Below are positions 24,607-32,656 of a DNA stretch of 41,640 nucleotides, piece after piece. The DNA is from Rhodothermus sp. GTDB taxonomy: Bacteria > Bacteroidota > Rhodothermia > Rhodothermales > Rhodothermaceae. Within the stretch, counting starts at the first letter, position 1; each line of letters begins with the position of its first letter. The stretch covers positions 35,001 to 76,640 of the forward strand of contig JALSJJ010000081.1 of assembly GCA_026989375.1 (NCBI GenBank), read 5' to 3'. Position numbers and translations under genes: made by a program. The notes beneath the pieces were generated by a model. The model ran no database searches and was not told the origin of the DNA. It worked only from the letters and a program-made list of their open reading frames with translations.

Positions 24607-26027
24607 CCGACCACTACGTCTTCGTAGGCATAGCGAAACTGCGGGGTGCGACGCCGTCGCATGGTCAACGCCGCGGCAAACGTCAGCGGTCCCACACGCC
24701 CGATAAACATCAGCAGAATGATGATCCAGCGTCCGGCTGTCGAAAGCGATGGGGTTACGCCCATCGATAACCCCACCGTGCCAAAGGCGCTGTACGCTTC
24801 AAAAAGGTATTTCAGAAAGCTACCTGGTGCTGTAACGCCGTGTTCAATCTCGGTAGCTGTCAGGACAAAGCTACCGAGCATCAGCACAGCCACCGCCACT
24901 ACAAACAATCCGACGGCCCGCTGCACTACTTCATGGGGTACCGAACGGCTCCAGCAGCTCGGAATCTCCTGCCCCCGTAGCCGAGAAATGGCCAGCAACA
25001 CCAGCAGTGCCAGCGTGGTGGTCTTGATACCCCCGGCCGTTGAACCGGGCGCCCCCCCTACGAACATGAGCAAAATGGTCAGAAAGTTCGTCTGCTCGGT
25101 AGCCTCACCATAGTCGATCGTGTTGAACCCGGCCGTTCGGGCCGTCACGCTCATAAACAGACCGTTGAGCAACCGCGCCGGGATAGGCATGCTGGCCAGC
25201 GTCGTCTTCCACTCAAAAAACACGAAAAACACCCCGCCAATAGCCAGCAGCAATCCTGTCGTGGTCAACACCAGACGAGAGTGCAGCGAAAGTCGAAAGC
25301 GCCGCCGCGCCCGAATGGAACGACGCCACAGGTACAGCTCCTCAAGTGTTAGAAATCCTAGCCCCCCGATGATGATCAGTAGCATGATGACGGGTAGCAC
25401 AATCGGATTCGTGCGGAACCCGACCAACGAGTCGGAAAATGTTGAGAAGCCCGCGTTGCAGAAAGCACTGATTGCGTGGAAAAGAGCGGGCCAGAAAGCA
25501 TCCCGCCATCCCAGTTCAGGCCAGAAGCCCAGGTAAAGCAGCAGCGCTCCGGCCGCTTCGATTAGAAAAGTGAAGCGCACTACATCGCGGGCTAATTGCC
25601 GATAATTGATGTGGGGCGCTGCCTCAACTACACCGGCTGCCAGGGCCTGTTGTCGTAGCGACAGCCGTCGTCCCAGCGCAACGATCAGTACGGTGGTAAA
25701 CGTAATGATCCCCAGGCCGCCCAGTTGAATGAGCAACAGAATAAATGCCTGTCCCCAGGGCGTAAAGTACGTCGCCGTATCGACGACAACCAATCCTGTT
25801 ACGCAGACGGCACTGGTAGCGGTAAACAGGGCATCCAGCCACGACAGAGGTGGACCGGTATACAGGCCAGGTAACGTCTTGAGTCCCAGCGTACCGAGAA
25901 GAATCAGCAGCAAAAAGGAGCCCACAAACAGCTGGGGGGGAGACAGACGACGCCAGAAGCTTTCGCGCGAAGGCTTCCACTCCAAACGCGCCGGTGCAGG
26001 TCGTCCAAACCATTTCAGGCCGATCAT
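24603..26027 (-). CDS. ktrB: Potassium uptake membrane subunit KtrB/TrkH
   Basis: 474 aa, with the four pore-loop repeats visible from their Gly filters: CVTGLVVVDTATYF, CNAGFSTFSDSL, ARTAGFNTIDYG and FGTVGLSMG. The length and adjoining RCK protein fit KtrB. It takes up K+ (often Na+-coupled) across the cytoplasmic membrane. First in a ktrB-ktrA-protease run, with 78 nt separating it from the GGDEF-like gene upstream. Confidence 0.94.
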   Translation of the reverse strand: MIGLKWFGRPAPARLEWKPSRESFWRRLSPPQLFVGSFLLLILLGTLGLKTLPGLYTGPPLSWLDALFTATSAVCVTGLVVVDTATYFTPWGQAFILLLIQLGGLGIITFTTVLIVALGRRLSLRQQALAAGVVEAAPHINYRQLARDVVRFTFLIEAAGALLLYLGFWPELGWRDAFWPALFHAISAFCNAGFSTFSDSLVGFRTNPIVLPVIMLLIIIGGLGFLTLEELYLWRRSIRARRRFRLSLHSRLVLTTTGLLLAIGGVFFVFFEWKTTLASMPIPARLLNGLFMSVTARTAGFNTIDYGEATEQTNFLTILLMFVGGAPGSTAGGIKTTTLALLVLLAISRLRGQEIPSCWSRSVPHEVVQRAVGLFVVAVAVLMLGSFVLTATEIEHGVTAPGSFLKYLFEAYSAFGTVGLSMGVTPSLSTAGRWIIILLMFIGRVGPLTFAAALTMRRRRTPQFRYAYEDVVVG

Positions 26028-26105
26028 AGGCGCATCTTCAACAAAACGGGATCGCTGCCCGGGAAGGCCTGGAAAAGCTCGGAAAAGCCGGATCTGCCAT
26101 GGTCC

Positions 26106-27392
26106 TCACTCCAGAATCGTACAGGTGCCGGTCTCATAGGCTTCACGGAGCGCCTCGGTGGCATCGGCTCGAAACTGTTCCGGTGACTGATGCCGTTCCT
26201 GGAGCACGGCCACGCCGATGCTTACGCCTCCTTCAAGCCAGCCACCGGTCTCGGCCAGTTGCGCCTGCAAACGCGCTGCCCAGGCTTCGACCTCAGGCAC
26301 CGGTGCCCGATAGAATACCCCGTAGGTCAGTTCGCCAAAGCGCTCCACCCGCTGATCCGGGGCACTTTCCTGCAACGTCTGCTTCAGGGTCTGTTCGGCG
26401 GCTGCCAGCGCCACCGGGCCTTCGGCCGCAATGGCGTCAGCCCGATTCAGATGCACCAGCGCCAGTGCCAACGGTTCACGGGAGCGCCGTGCCCGTTCCA
26501 TCTCCTCCGCAATGATTTCACGGCGCGGACGATATGCCTGGACCGCTGTCTTCCTATGCGATTGCTGAAGCTCCAACACGGTAGCCAACAACCGCCCAAA
26601 CTCGACCAGCAGCGTTGAGGCCGACAGTCGATCAAATCGTCCAGGCTCCGGTGCATCGGCCAGCAAAAAGTAAAGCGCCCCCTCTCGCGTAAAAGGAATA
26701 GGCGCAAGCGCCAGCTCGGCTACGCGAGGGGGCACGTCGGTGTAATATCCAAGCGCTTCATAGAGCTCACCAGATACTTCGCGGAGCGAAACCGGCCGAT
26801 CGACCATGCTGGGAACCAGCAACGGAACCGCTGCCGAGAACGTGCCCGACTGCCGCACCCCGGCTATGGCACTGCTGCTCCCCAGTACCCGATACTCCAG
26901 CGACACGTCTTCCTGCACCAGCAGAACAACTGTCTGCGCCTCCAGCGCCGCCCGTAATGCCGCCAGACAATGCGTCAGCACGGGATCTGGCGCCTCCTCT
27001 GGAGATGGCGCTGGCTCGCCTTCCAAATGCGCGCGCGTCGCTTCAGTTGCTTCCAGGACCGTCTCTGCTACAGCCTTCTCTTCCGGAGACGCGTCTTCTG
27101 GGGATGAAGACGTCGAGGCTTTCTCGGCGGACTGCGCTTTCGACGAACGACTTTTCGGACGAGGACGAATTTCCAGAATGCCCAGCGACTGCAACTCTTC
27201 CTCTGGTGAGGCCGGCGGAGGCGGCACCGTAAACGCCGGCTTTCGACGCCGCCGATGCACCCAACCGATCAGCGCCACCACCAACAGAACCAGCAGCAAG
27301 ACGGCCCCGGCTATATAGAGCCACGGCTGAGACAGCACAAATCCCAGCAGCAACTCCACCATTGAAAGCAGCCAGAGCATCGTCTGTATCAT
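26106..27392 (-). CDS. Membrane protein with degenerate GGDEF domain
   Basis: 428 aa from the ATG giving MIQTMLWLLS; the ORF-track start (27425) lies inside the predicted -7 element. Two N-terminal TM helices (about 5-42) lead into a Pro/Ser/Glu-rich linker (about 50-140), a GAF-like domain (about 145-290) and a GGDEF-fold domain (REIIAEEMERARRSREPLALALVHLNRAD...GGVSIGVAVL). The catalytic GGDEF loop is replaced by RFGELTYGVF, so diguanylate cyclase activity is not expected. It may act as a sensor or scaffold. Its own promoter is visible upstream. Confidence 0.75.
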   Translation of the reverse strand: MIQTMLWLLSMVELLLGFVLSQPWLYIAGAVLLLVLLVVALIGWVHRRRRKPAFTVPPPPASPEEELQSLGILEIRPRPKSRSSKAQSAEKASTSSSPEDASPEEKAVAETVLEATEATRAHLEGEPAPSPEEAPDPVLTHCLAALRAALEAQTVVLLVQEDVSLEYRVLGSSSAIAGVRQSGTFSAAVPLLVPSMVDRPVSLREVSGELYEALGYYTDVPPRVAELALAPIPFTREGALYFLLADAPEPGRFDRLSASTLLVEFGRLLATVLELQQSHRKTAVQAYRPRREIIAEEMERARRSREPLALALVHLNRADAIAAEGPVALAAAEQTLKQTLQESAPDQRVERFGELTYGVFYRAPVPEVEAWAARLQAQLAETGGWLEGGVSIGVAVLQERHQSPEQFRADATEALREAYETGTCTILE

Positions 27393-27422
27393 AGAAATTT
27401 GCCCTTTTAAAGGCGGCATAAA

Positions 27423-27454
27423 CAAAAATACGTTGATCTCTACAAATGTTGCAA
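27423..27454 (-). promoter_or_regulatory. Bacteroidota-type promoter for the degenerate GGDEF gene
   Basis: On the minus strand TTG (27454-27452) and TATTTTTG (27430-27423) are separated by 21 nt. The -7 is an exact TAnnTTTG match and spacing is within the known range. The predicted transcript start leaves a leader of about 25 nt before the ATG at 27392. Confidence 0.55.
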
Positions 27455-27476
27455 TTTATTTCTTTCACCGGGAGGA

Positions 27477-28667
27477 TTAACGTCCACCGGCATGCAACGG
27501 CTGCTCCAGTTCAATCGTCTCCACGGCCTCAGGCCAAGGAATTTCAGGGAGCCGAAACGGCAGCTTTTCGTCTGGAGGGATTGGATTGGGCTCCGCCCAG
27601 AGAACCCCCCGCGGCGTTTCAACGATCACGTAGTTACCCGCACGCCCTCGCACGTACGTACCGTCAAGCGGCACTTTCCCGTACGGCGTGTCGAGCACAT
27701 ATCTGGGAATGGCAAAACCCGTCGTACGTCCCTGAAGGGCCCGCATGATGGCCATGCCCTTTTCAATAGGCGTGCGAAAGTGTGCCGTTCCCCCGATAAG
27801 CTGGGCCTGGTACAGGTAGTAAGGACGCACCCGCATACGCACCAACCCTTCGCAGAGGGCTTTCATTGTCTCGACGTTGTCGTTGATGCCACGGAGCAGC
27901 ACGGTCTGATTTCCCACCGGAATACCAGCGCGGATCAGACGATCAATCGCCTCTGCCGCATCAGACGTAAGCTCTTTAGGATGGTTGAAGTGCGTGTTGA
28001 TCCACAGCGGATGATAGCGCTCCAGCAGACGGCACAGCTCCGGGGTAATCCGGTAGGGTAGTTTAACCGGCATCCGTGTGCCAATGCGAATGATTTCGAC
28101 GTGAGGAATCGCTCGCAGCCGATCCAGAATCCAGGCCAGGTGCGACTCGCTCAGCGTCAGCGGATCCCCTCCAGTCAGCAGCACATCCCGAATCTCTGGA
28201 TGCGCTGCAATATAATCGATCGCAGCCTGCAACTCTGCTCGGCGCATCATGAAGGCGGCGTCGCCCACCATGCGCTTGCGCAGGCAATAGCGACAATAGA
28301 TGGCACATTCGCTGGTCACGCAAAAAGCTACCCGATCCCGATAGTTATGGATCAGATTTTTAACAGGAGAATGGGCCACTTCTTCGAGGGGATCCATCAG
28401 GCCAATCAGGTCGGGCGCCAGCTCTTCCGGACGCGGCACTACCTGCCGACGAATGGGGCAGTTCGGATCTTCAGGATCCATCAGACGGGCATAGTAGGGC
28501 GTGATATTCCAGCGAAACACGCCCCGGGTTGCTTCAATCGCCTGTCGCTCTTCGTCGGTGAGTCGAATCCACCGGGCCAGTTCTTCGGCTGAGTGAATGC
28601 GATGGCGCATCTGCCACCGCCAGTCCCGCCACTGTGGATGGGTTGGATCAAAAGGAGGGCAGCCCAT
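27477..28667 (-). CDS. Lysine 2,3-aminomutase (KamA-family radical SAM enzyme)
   Basis: 396 aa. The radical SAM cluster C121-x3-C125-x2-C128 (ECAIYCRYCLRKRM), KamA N-terminal pattern (WRDWRWQMRHRI, NITPYYARLMDPEDPNCPIRRQ) and the PLP-lysine region (YVLDTPYGKVPL) are present. It interconverts L-alpha-lysine and L-beta-lysine. The length fits true KamA better than the shorter EpmB that modifies EF-P, and no efp or epmA adjoins. An ATP-grasp ligase gene lies 33 nt upstream in the same direction, suggesting that the beta-amino acid is further coupled. Confidence 0.9.
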   Translation of the reverse strand: MGCPPFDPTHPQWRDWRWQMRHRIHSAEELARWIRLTDEERQAIEATRGVFRWNITPYYARLMDPEDPNCPIRRQVVPRPEELAPDLIGLMDPLEEVAHSPVKNLIHNYRDRVAFCVTSECAIYCRYCLRKRMVGDAAFMMRRAELQAAIDYIAAHPEIRDVLLTGGDPLTLSESHLAWILDRLRAIPHVEIIRIGTRMPVKLPYRITPELCRLLERYHPLWINTHFNHPKELTSDAAEAIDRLIRAGIPVGNQTVLLRGINDNVETMKALCEGLVRMRVRPYYLYQAQLIGGTAHFRTPIEKGMAIMRALQGRTTGFAIPRYVLDTPYGKVPLDGTYVRGRAGNYVIVETPRGVLWAEPNPIPPDEKLPFRLPEIPWPEAVETIELEQPLHAGGR

Positions 28668-28700
28668 GCGCTATCGTCCCCACTTTTCCAGAACCATGCT

Positions 28701-29693
28701 TCAGCTCAGGCCCAGACGCCGAAGGCCACGCTGCAGGATCTCGGCCAGGAAGTCCACATAGGGCCGTTGCATCAATTCCGCAAGGATGGCAAACGTTCCA
28801 TCCGGCGCAAACGTTGGCAGGGGATTGATTTCCAGGAACCAGGGTTTACCTTCGGGATCCACCCGAAAATCCAGGCGAGCAAAGTCGCGGCACTGCAGCT
28901 TTTCATAGACGCGCACGGCCAACTGTTGCAGGCAACGCTCCAGCTCGTCCGTCAGCGGGACATACGGTGCTGGTTCCAGCTCGGACGTTGTTGTCATCCC
29001 CCGATGCGCCAGCGCGTGCAGTCCGATGCCTGTGGTAGCTTCAACGGCCCGCTGCAGCACCGGAAGTGGCTCAGGCGGATCGTTGCCAATGACAGCCACG
29101 GTAAACTCGCTGCCTTCAATGAAGGGCTCAACGATAACCTCCTGGCGGTAAGCCCTGGTCAGACGCGCCACCTGCTCCTGTAACGCGTCCAACGTATGCA
29201 CCTTGGAAGCAGCCGTAATGCCCTTTGAAGATCCTTCGTAACGCGGCTTTACGAACAGTGGAAAAGGTCCGGGCAGATCCCGGGCATCAATCGCTTCTGG
29301 CCCAGCATAGGTCCGATAAGGCGGTGTGGGCACACCGATAACGGCAACCAGATCTTTGGTCCAGGCCTTGTCGAGGCTGAGCGAAAGCGTCAGCGGATCA
29401 GAGCCGATATAGGGGATACCGGCCATCTCGAACAGCATGGGCGCATAGGCCTCACGGTTGCGCCCACGTGCACCTTCGGCGATGCTGATGCCGCAATCAA
29501 GGCGCAACTCCGGAAGCTCAAGCAGCAGATCGTACGCTGTGCCAATCCGTATGGGTTTGTGCCCCAACCGGCGAATGGCTGCCGCCAGTAGATCGACCGT
29601 CTCCGGGGGTTCGTTTTCAGCGTCAGCATCCGGAGGTTCACCGACCTCCCAGGGATAGTCGTCAAACAGATCGTAGACGATGCCAATTCGCAT
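28701..29693 (-). CDS. D-Ala-D-Ala ligase-like ATP-grasp enzyme
   Basis: 330 aa from the ATG giving MRIGIVYDLFDDYPW; the ORF-track start adds 17 leader residues. The ATP-grasp core is clear: PLFVKPRYEGSSKGI (ATP Lys and Ser/Gly loop), EVIVEPFIEGSEFTVAVIG, RLDFRVDPEGKPWFLEINPLPTF (Mg site). The Ddl N-terminal HG...GEDG segment is replaced by ISIAEGARGRNREAYAPMLFEMAGIPYIGSDP, so it is probably not the cell-wall Ddl. Pairing with the lysine aminomutase suggests a ligase for an amino acid or dipeptide, substrate unknown. Confidence 0.85.
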   Translation of the reverse strand: MRIGIVYDLFDDYPWEVGEPPDADAENEPPETVDLLAAAIRRLGHKPIRIGTAYDLLLELPELRLDCGISIAEGARGRNREAYAPMLFEMAGIPYIGSDPLTLSLSLDKAWTKDLVAVIGVPTPPYRTYAGPEAIDARDLPGPFPLFVKPRYEGSSKGITAASKVHTLDALQEQVARLTRAYRQEVIVEPFIEGSEFTVAVIGNDPPEPLPVLQRAVEATTGIGLHALAHRGMTTTSELEPAPYVPLTDELERCLQQLAVRVYEKLQCRDFARLDFRVDPEGKPWFLEINPLPTFAPDGTFAILAELMQRPYVDFLAEILQRGLRRLGLS

Positions 29694-29804
29694 CTGCCTG
29701 TTGGTATGCGTTAGCTGTGTATTCAAAGACGCCACACTACGCATCGGTTGATTTTTAGCTCCCGACCAATGAGCCTAAAATTTGCACCATTCAGCCCTTC
29801 CCTA

Positions 29805-29834
29805 TTGAATTCTTTATGGGAATTTTTATTTTTG
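29805..29834 (+). promoter_or_regulatory. Bacteroidota-type promoter for the FadL-like/SGNH operon
   Basis: TTG (29805-29807) and TATTTTTG (29827-29834) are 19 nt apart; the -7 matches TAnnTTTG exactly. It gives a leader of about 50 nt before the ATG at 29891, and argues against the ORF-track start at 29816, which would lie inside the promoter. Confidence 0.6.
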
Positions 29835-29890
29835 GGACTAAACAAACGTTCACCTGGCTTGAGTACATCATGCGCACGTCAAGAGGGCCT

Positions 29891-31285
29891 ATGCTTCCAT
29901 GGAATCGGAAGCGTCTCCTTGCAGGAATTTGCAGCCTGCTGCTTAGCCTGCCGGTCTTCGGGCAGGGCTTTTCGCTGAATCCGCCGGGTACCTGTACACT
30001 CGGGCGTGGAGGCACCGGGGTTGCCCAACCCTGCGCAGATGGTTCGGCCATCGCTCTCAATCCAGCTGGCCTGATGCTCTTACCCCAGGGAGCCATCGCC
30101 TCTGGCGCCACCCTCTACCTGAGCCGAGGCAGCTTTACCGATGACTATACCCAGCAAGAAACGCGCCTGGATGAACAGCCGGTACTGGTGCCGCATCTGT
30201 TTGCGGGCATTCAGGCTGCTCCAAAGCTGGCCGTCGGGTTCGGGGCCTATACTCCTTATGGCCTGGAGATTCGATGGCCTCGGACGTTTGCGGGCAGCTT
30301 TGTCAGCTATCGAACCCGTGTGCAGACCACCTATCTGCAGCCAACGTTGGCCTACCAGCTCTCCCCCCGCGTAATGGTGGGAGCCGGACCGATCCTGGCG
30401 GTCAGTACCATTGGACTCTGGCAACAGCTCGACCTGGCCCAGCAGGAGGCACTGCCCGGTGTGCCTTTTGCCGCACTGGGCATTCCACTCGGCACCTCAT
30501 TCGCAAACGTGAAGATGGAAAGCAACGAGGCCTATGGGCTTGGCGGCCACGTCGGTATGCTCTTCCAGGTGACCGACCGTTTCCGCATCGGACTTCGCTA
30601 TTTGAGCGCCATCAAGCTGAATTACACCGGCACCATCCGCTTCAGTCCGCTTGCGACCGGGATCGTGATTCCCGCACAAGTTGAACTAAGTGGCCAGACG
30701 ATCCCGGCCGGCACACCCCTTGACGTGGTGCTGGCCAGTCTGGGGTTGTTTGGTCCACAGGGACCGCTGGCTGACCGTGAAGCCGAAACTGAGCTCACGA
30801 TGCCGGCGCAGTTTGCCGCAGGCTTTAGCTGGCAGGCTACCCTCGAATTGACGCTGCTCTTCGACTATCAATGGACCGGATGGAGCGCTTTCGAGCGGCT
30901 CACCATCCAACCTAAAGGGGGAAGCCCCATCGTGCGGATTCAGGACTACCGCAACACGTACACGCTTCGAACCGGCCTGCTTTTCCAGGCCAGCTCAATC
31001 CTCGAAGTGCGCCTGGGCTACATCTATGCCCAGGGAGCAGCCCCCTCGAAAACAGTGACCCCCCTGCTTCCCGAAGCTAACCGCAATCTGGTCACGCTGG
31101 GTACCGGCTGGCGGTTGGGCCACGGTGTGACGCTGGACATAGCCTATCAGTACGTGCGGCAAGACGACCGGCGCGGTCGCGTCGTCGATCCGGCACCAGG
31201 CACCGAGCCAACTCCGGCCCTCAACAGCGGCCTTTATCAGATCAGTGCCCACGTGGCCTCAGTGACCGTTAGCGTTCTGCTTTAA
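29891..31285 (+). CDS. FadL/OmpP1-family outer-membrane transporter
   Basis: 464 aa from the ATG at 29891, preceded by AGAGGG. Signal peptide MLPWNRKRLLAGICSLLLSLPVFGQG, then the FadL N-terminal pattern (GFSLNPPGTCTLGRGGTGVAQPCADGSAIALNPAGL) corresponding to the hatch region, and a long barrel (e.g. FRIGLRYLSAIKLNYTGTI, LELTLLFDYQWTGWSAFE). The family imports long-chain fatty acids or other hydrophobic compounds. An SGNH hydrolase lipoprotein gene follows 28 nt later. Confidence 0.92.
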   Translation: MLPWNRKRLLAGICSLLLSLPVFGQGFSLNPPGTCTLGRGGTGVAQPCADGSAIALNPAGLMLLPQGAIASGATLYLSRGSFTDDYTQQETRLDEQPVLVPHLFAGIQAAPKLAVGFGAYTPYGLEIRWPRTFAGSFVSYRTRVQTTYLQPTLAYQLSPRVMVGAGPILAVSTIGLWQQLDLAQQEALPGVPFAALGIPLGTSFANVKMESNEAYGLGGHVGMLFQVTDRFRIGLRYLSAIKLNYTGTIRFSPLATGIVIPAQVELSGQTIPAGTPLDVVLASLGLFGPQGPLADREAETELTMPAQFAAGFSWQATLELTLLFDYQWTGWSAFERLTIQPKGGSPIVRIQDYRNTYTLRTGLLFQASSILEVRLGYIYAQGAAPSKTVTPLLPEANRNLVTLGTGWRLGHGVTLDIAYQYVRQDDRRGRVVDPAPGTEPTPALNSGLYQISAHVASVTVSVLL

Positions 31286-31313
31286 TCTCGGACCATCCTG
31301 ACAGCAATTAACC

Positions 31314-32495
31314 ATGAATCGCTATCGCTGGCATATGATGCTTCGACCGCTTCGCTGGGCACTGCTTGGCCTGCTTCTGCTGGCGCTCGGATGCCAGGAT
31401 GAAGGTCTGTTGCCCCCGGAGCCTACCGGTGGAGCGCTGTTCGCACGCTACGTGGCCATCGGCAACAGCATCACGGCCGGTTATCAATCCGGTGGCATCA
31501 ATGCTACGCTACAGCAACAGGCCTACCCTGTGTTGCTGGCCAAGGCCATGGGCACCCCCTTCAATCTGCCCCTCCTGCGCAATCCAGGCTGTCCGCCGCC
31601 GCTGGTTAACCTCCTCACCGGTGAGCGCCTGGGCGGATTGCCCGGCGACTTCTGCGCCTACCGACAGGTACCACCACCACGCATCATTAACAATGTGGCG
31701 GTGCCCGGTGCCAAGGTGATCGACGTACTCATGAACCTGGGTGAGGGCACCTCGGCCAACACGCTAACACTGCTACTCCTGGGTGGCCGTACGCAGCTGG
31801 AGGCCGCTGCCGAAGCGCATCCCACGTTTGTATCCGTCTGGATTGGCAACAACGACGTGCTCGGTGCGGCGATTGCCGGCAATACAGCGCTCATCACTCC
31901 GGTCGATGCCTTCCAGCAGCGCTACACCCAGATGTTGAACGAACTTCAGGCAATGGGCGTGCAGGGCGGCCTCCTGATCGGCGTGGCGAACGTGACGGTC
32001 ATTCCACATTTTTCGCCCGGCATTGCCTATGCGCAGGCCGAACAGGCAGGCGCTTTTCCACCAACCTTTGACGTGGCCGATAACTGTGCCACCACAGGCG
32101 CCACCACCCTGGTACCCTTCTCGTATGCCTTTGGCGAACTGCTGGCCGCCGCGATGCAGGGCCAGTCCGTTACGCTCGACTGCGAAAACGATCCCCGACT
32201 GCTTTCTCCGACAGAGACAAGTACTCTTGTCCAGACCGTCGAGCAATACAATACGTTCATCCAGCAACAAGCTGACCGGCTGGGGTGGGCCTACTTAGAC
32301 CCGAATGTGAAACTCCTGGAGCTCAAAAGTCAGGGGCAGATTCCGGTCTTCCCAGATGTAACTGCTGACGAGCCCTTTGGACCTTACTTTAGCCTCGACG
32401 GCGTGCACCCCAGCGCCGCTGCACATCGACTGGTAGCCCAGGAAGCAGCCGCCACTATCAACGCCGTTTACGGGACCAATCTGCAAGTGCAGTAA
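31314..32495 (+). CDS. SGNH/GDSL hydrolase lipoprotein
   Basis: 393 aa. Signal peptide with lipobox LLALGC (C27). Catalytic blocks: block I YVAIGNSITAG with nucleophile S52, block III WIGNND (177-181), block V DGVHPS with the Asp/His pair near the C-terminus. It is therefore an esterase/lipase-like enzyme anchored to a membrane lipid. Six or so Cys are present, possibly disulfides. Second gene of the FadL operon and followed by a strong terminator, so release of acyl chains for import is a plausible joint job (inference). Confidence 0.88.
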   Translation: MNRYRWHMMLRPLRWALLGLLLLALGCQDEGLLPPEPTGGALFARYVAIGNSITAGYQSGGINATLQQQAYPVLLAKAMGTPFNLPLLRNPGCPPPLVNLLTGERLGGLPGDFCAYRQVPPPRIINNVAVPGAKVIDVLMNLGEGTSANTLTLLLLGGRTQLEAAAEAHPTFVSVWIGNNDVLGAAIAGNTALITPVDAFQQRYTQMLNELQAMGVQGGLLIGVANVTVIPHFSPGIAYAQAEQAGAFPPTFDVADNCATTGATTLVPFSYAFGELLAAAMQGQSVTLDCENDPRLLSPTETSTLVQTVEQYNTFIQQQADRLGWAYLDPNVKLLELKSQGQIPVFPDVTADEPFGPYFSLDGVHPSAAAHRLVAQEAAATINAVYGTNLQVQ

Positions 32496-32526
32496 GTACC
32501 GGTTTCCTAAACGTGCAAATACCATC

Positions 32527-32553
32527 CCGGCCCCTTGAAGGGGCCGGTTTTTT
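32527..32553 (+). terminator. Intrinsic terminator of the FadL/SGNH operon
   Basis: CCGGCCCC-TTGAA-GGGGCCGG is an 8-bp GC-rich stem with 5-nt loop followed by TTTTTT, 31 nt after the SGNH stop. Confidence 0.9.
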
Positions 32554-32656
32554 GTTTCGGTAGCGGTTCTTTAACCGGACCGTTTCATTTACCACGCGCT
32601 TCTGTGCCTAATTTACCCGTAGCGTGCTTGCCGGCAAACCCACCCTGTGATCCCCC

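Noticed and set aside
28701-29693. Cell-wall D-alanine-D-alanine ligase.
   Set aside because: The ATP-grasp core matches, but the Ddl N-terminal substrate motif is replaced and there are no mur/fts neighbours, so only a Ddl-like call is made.
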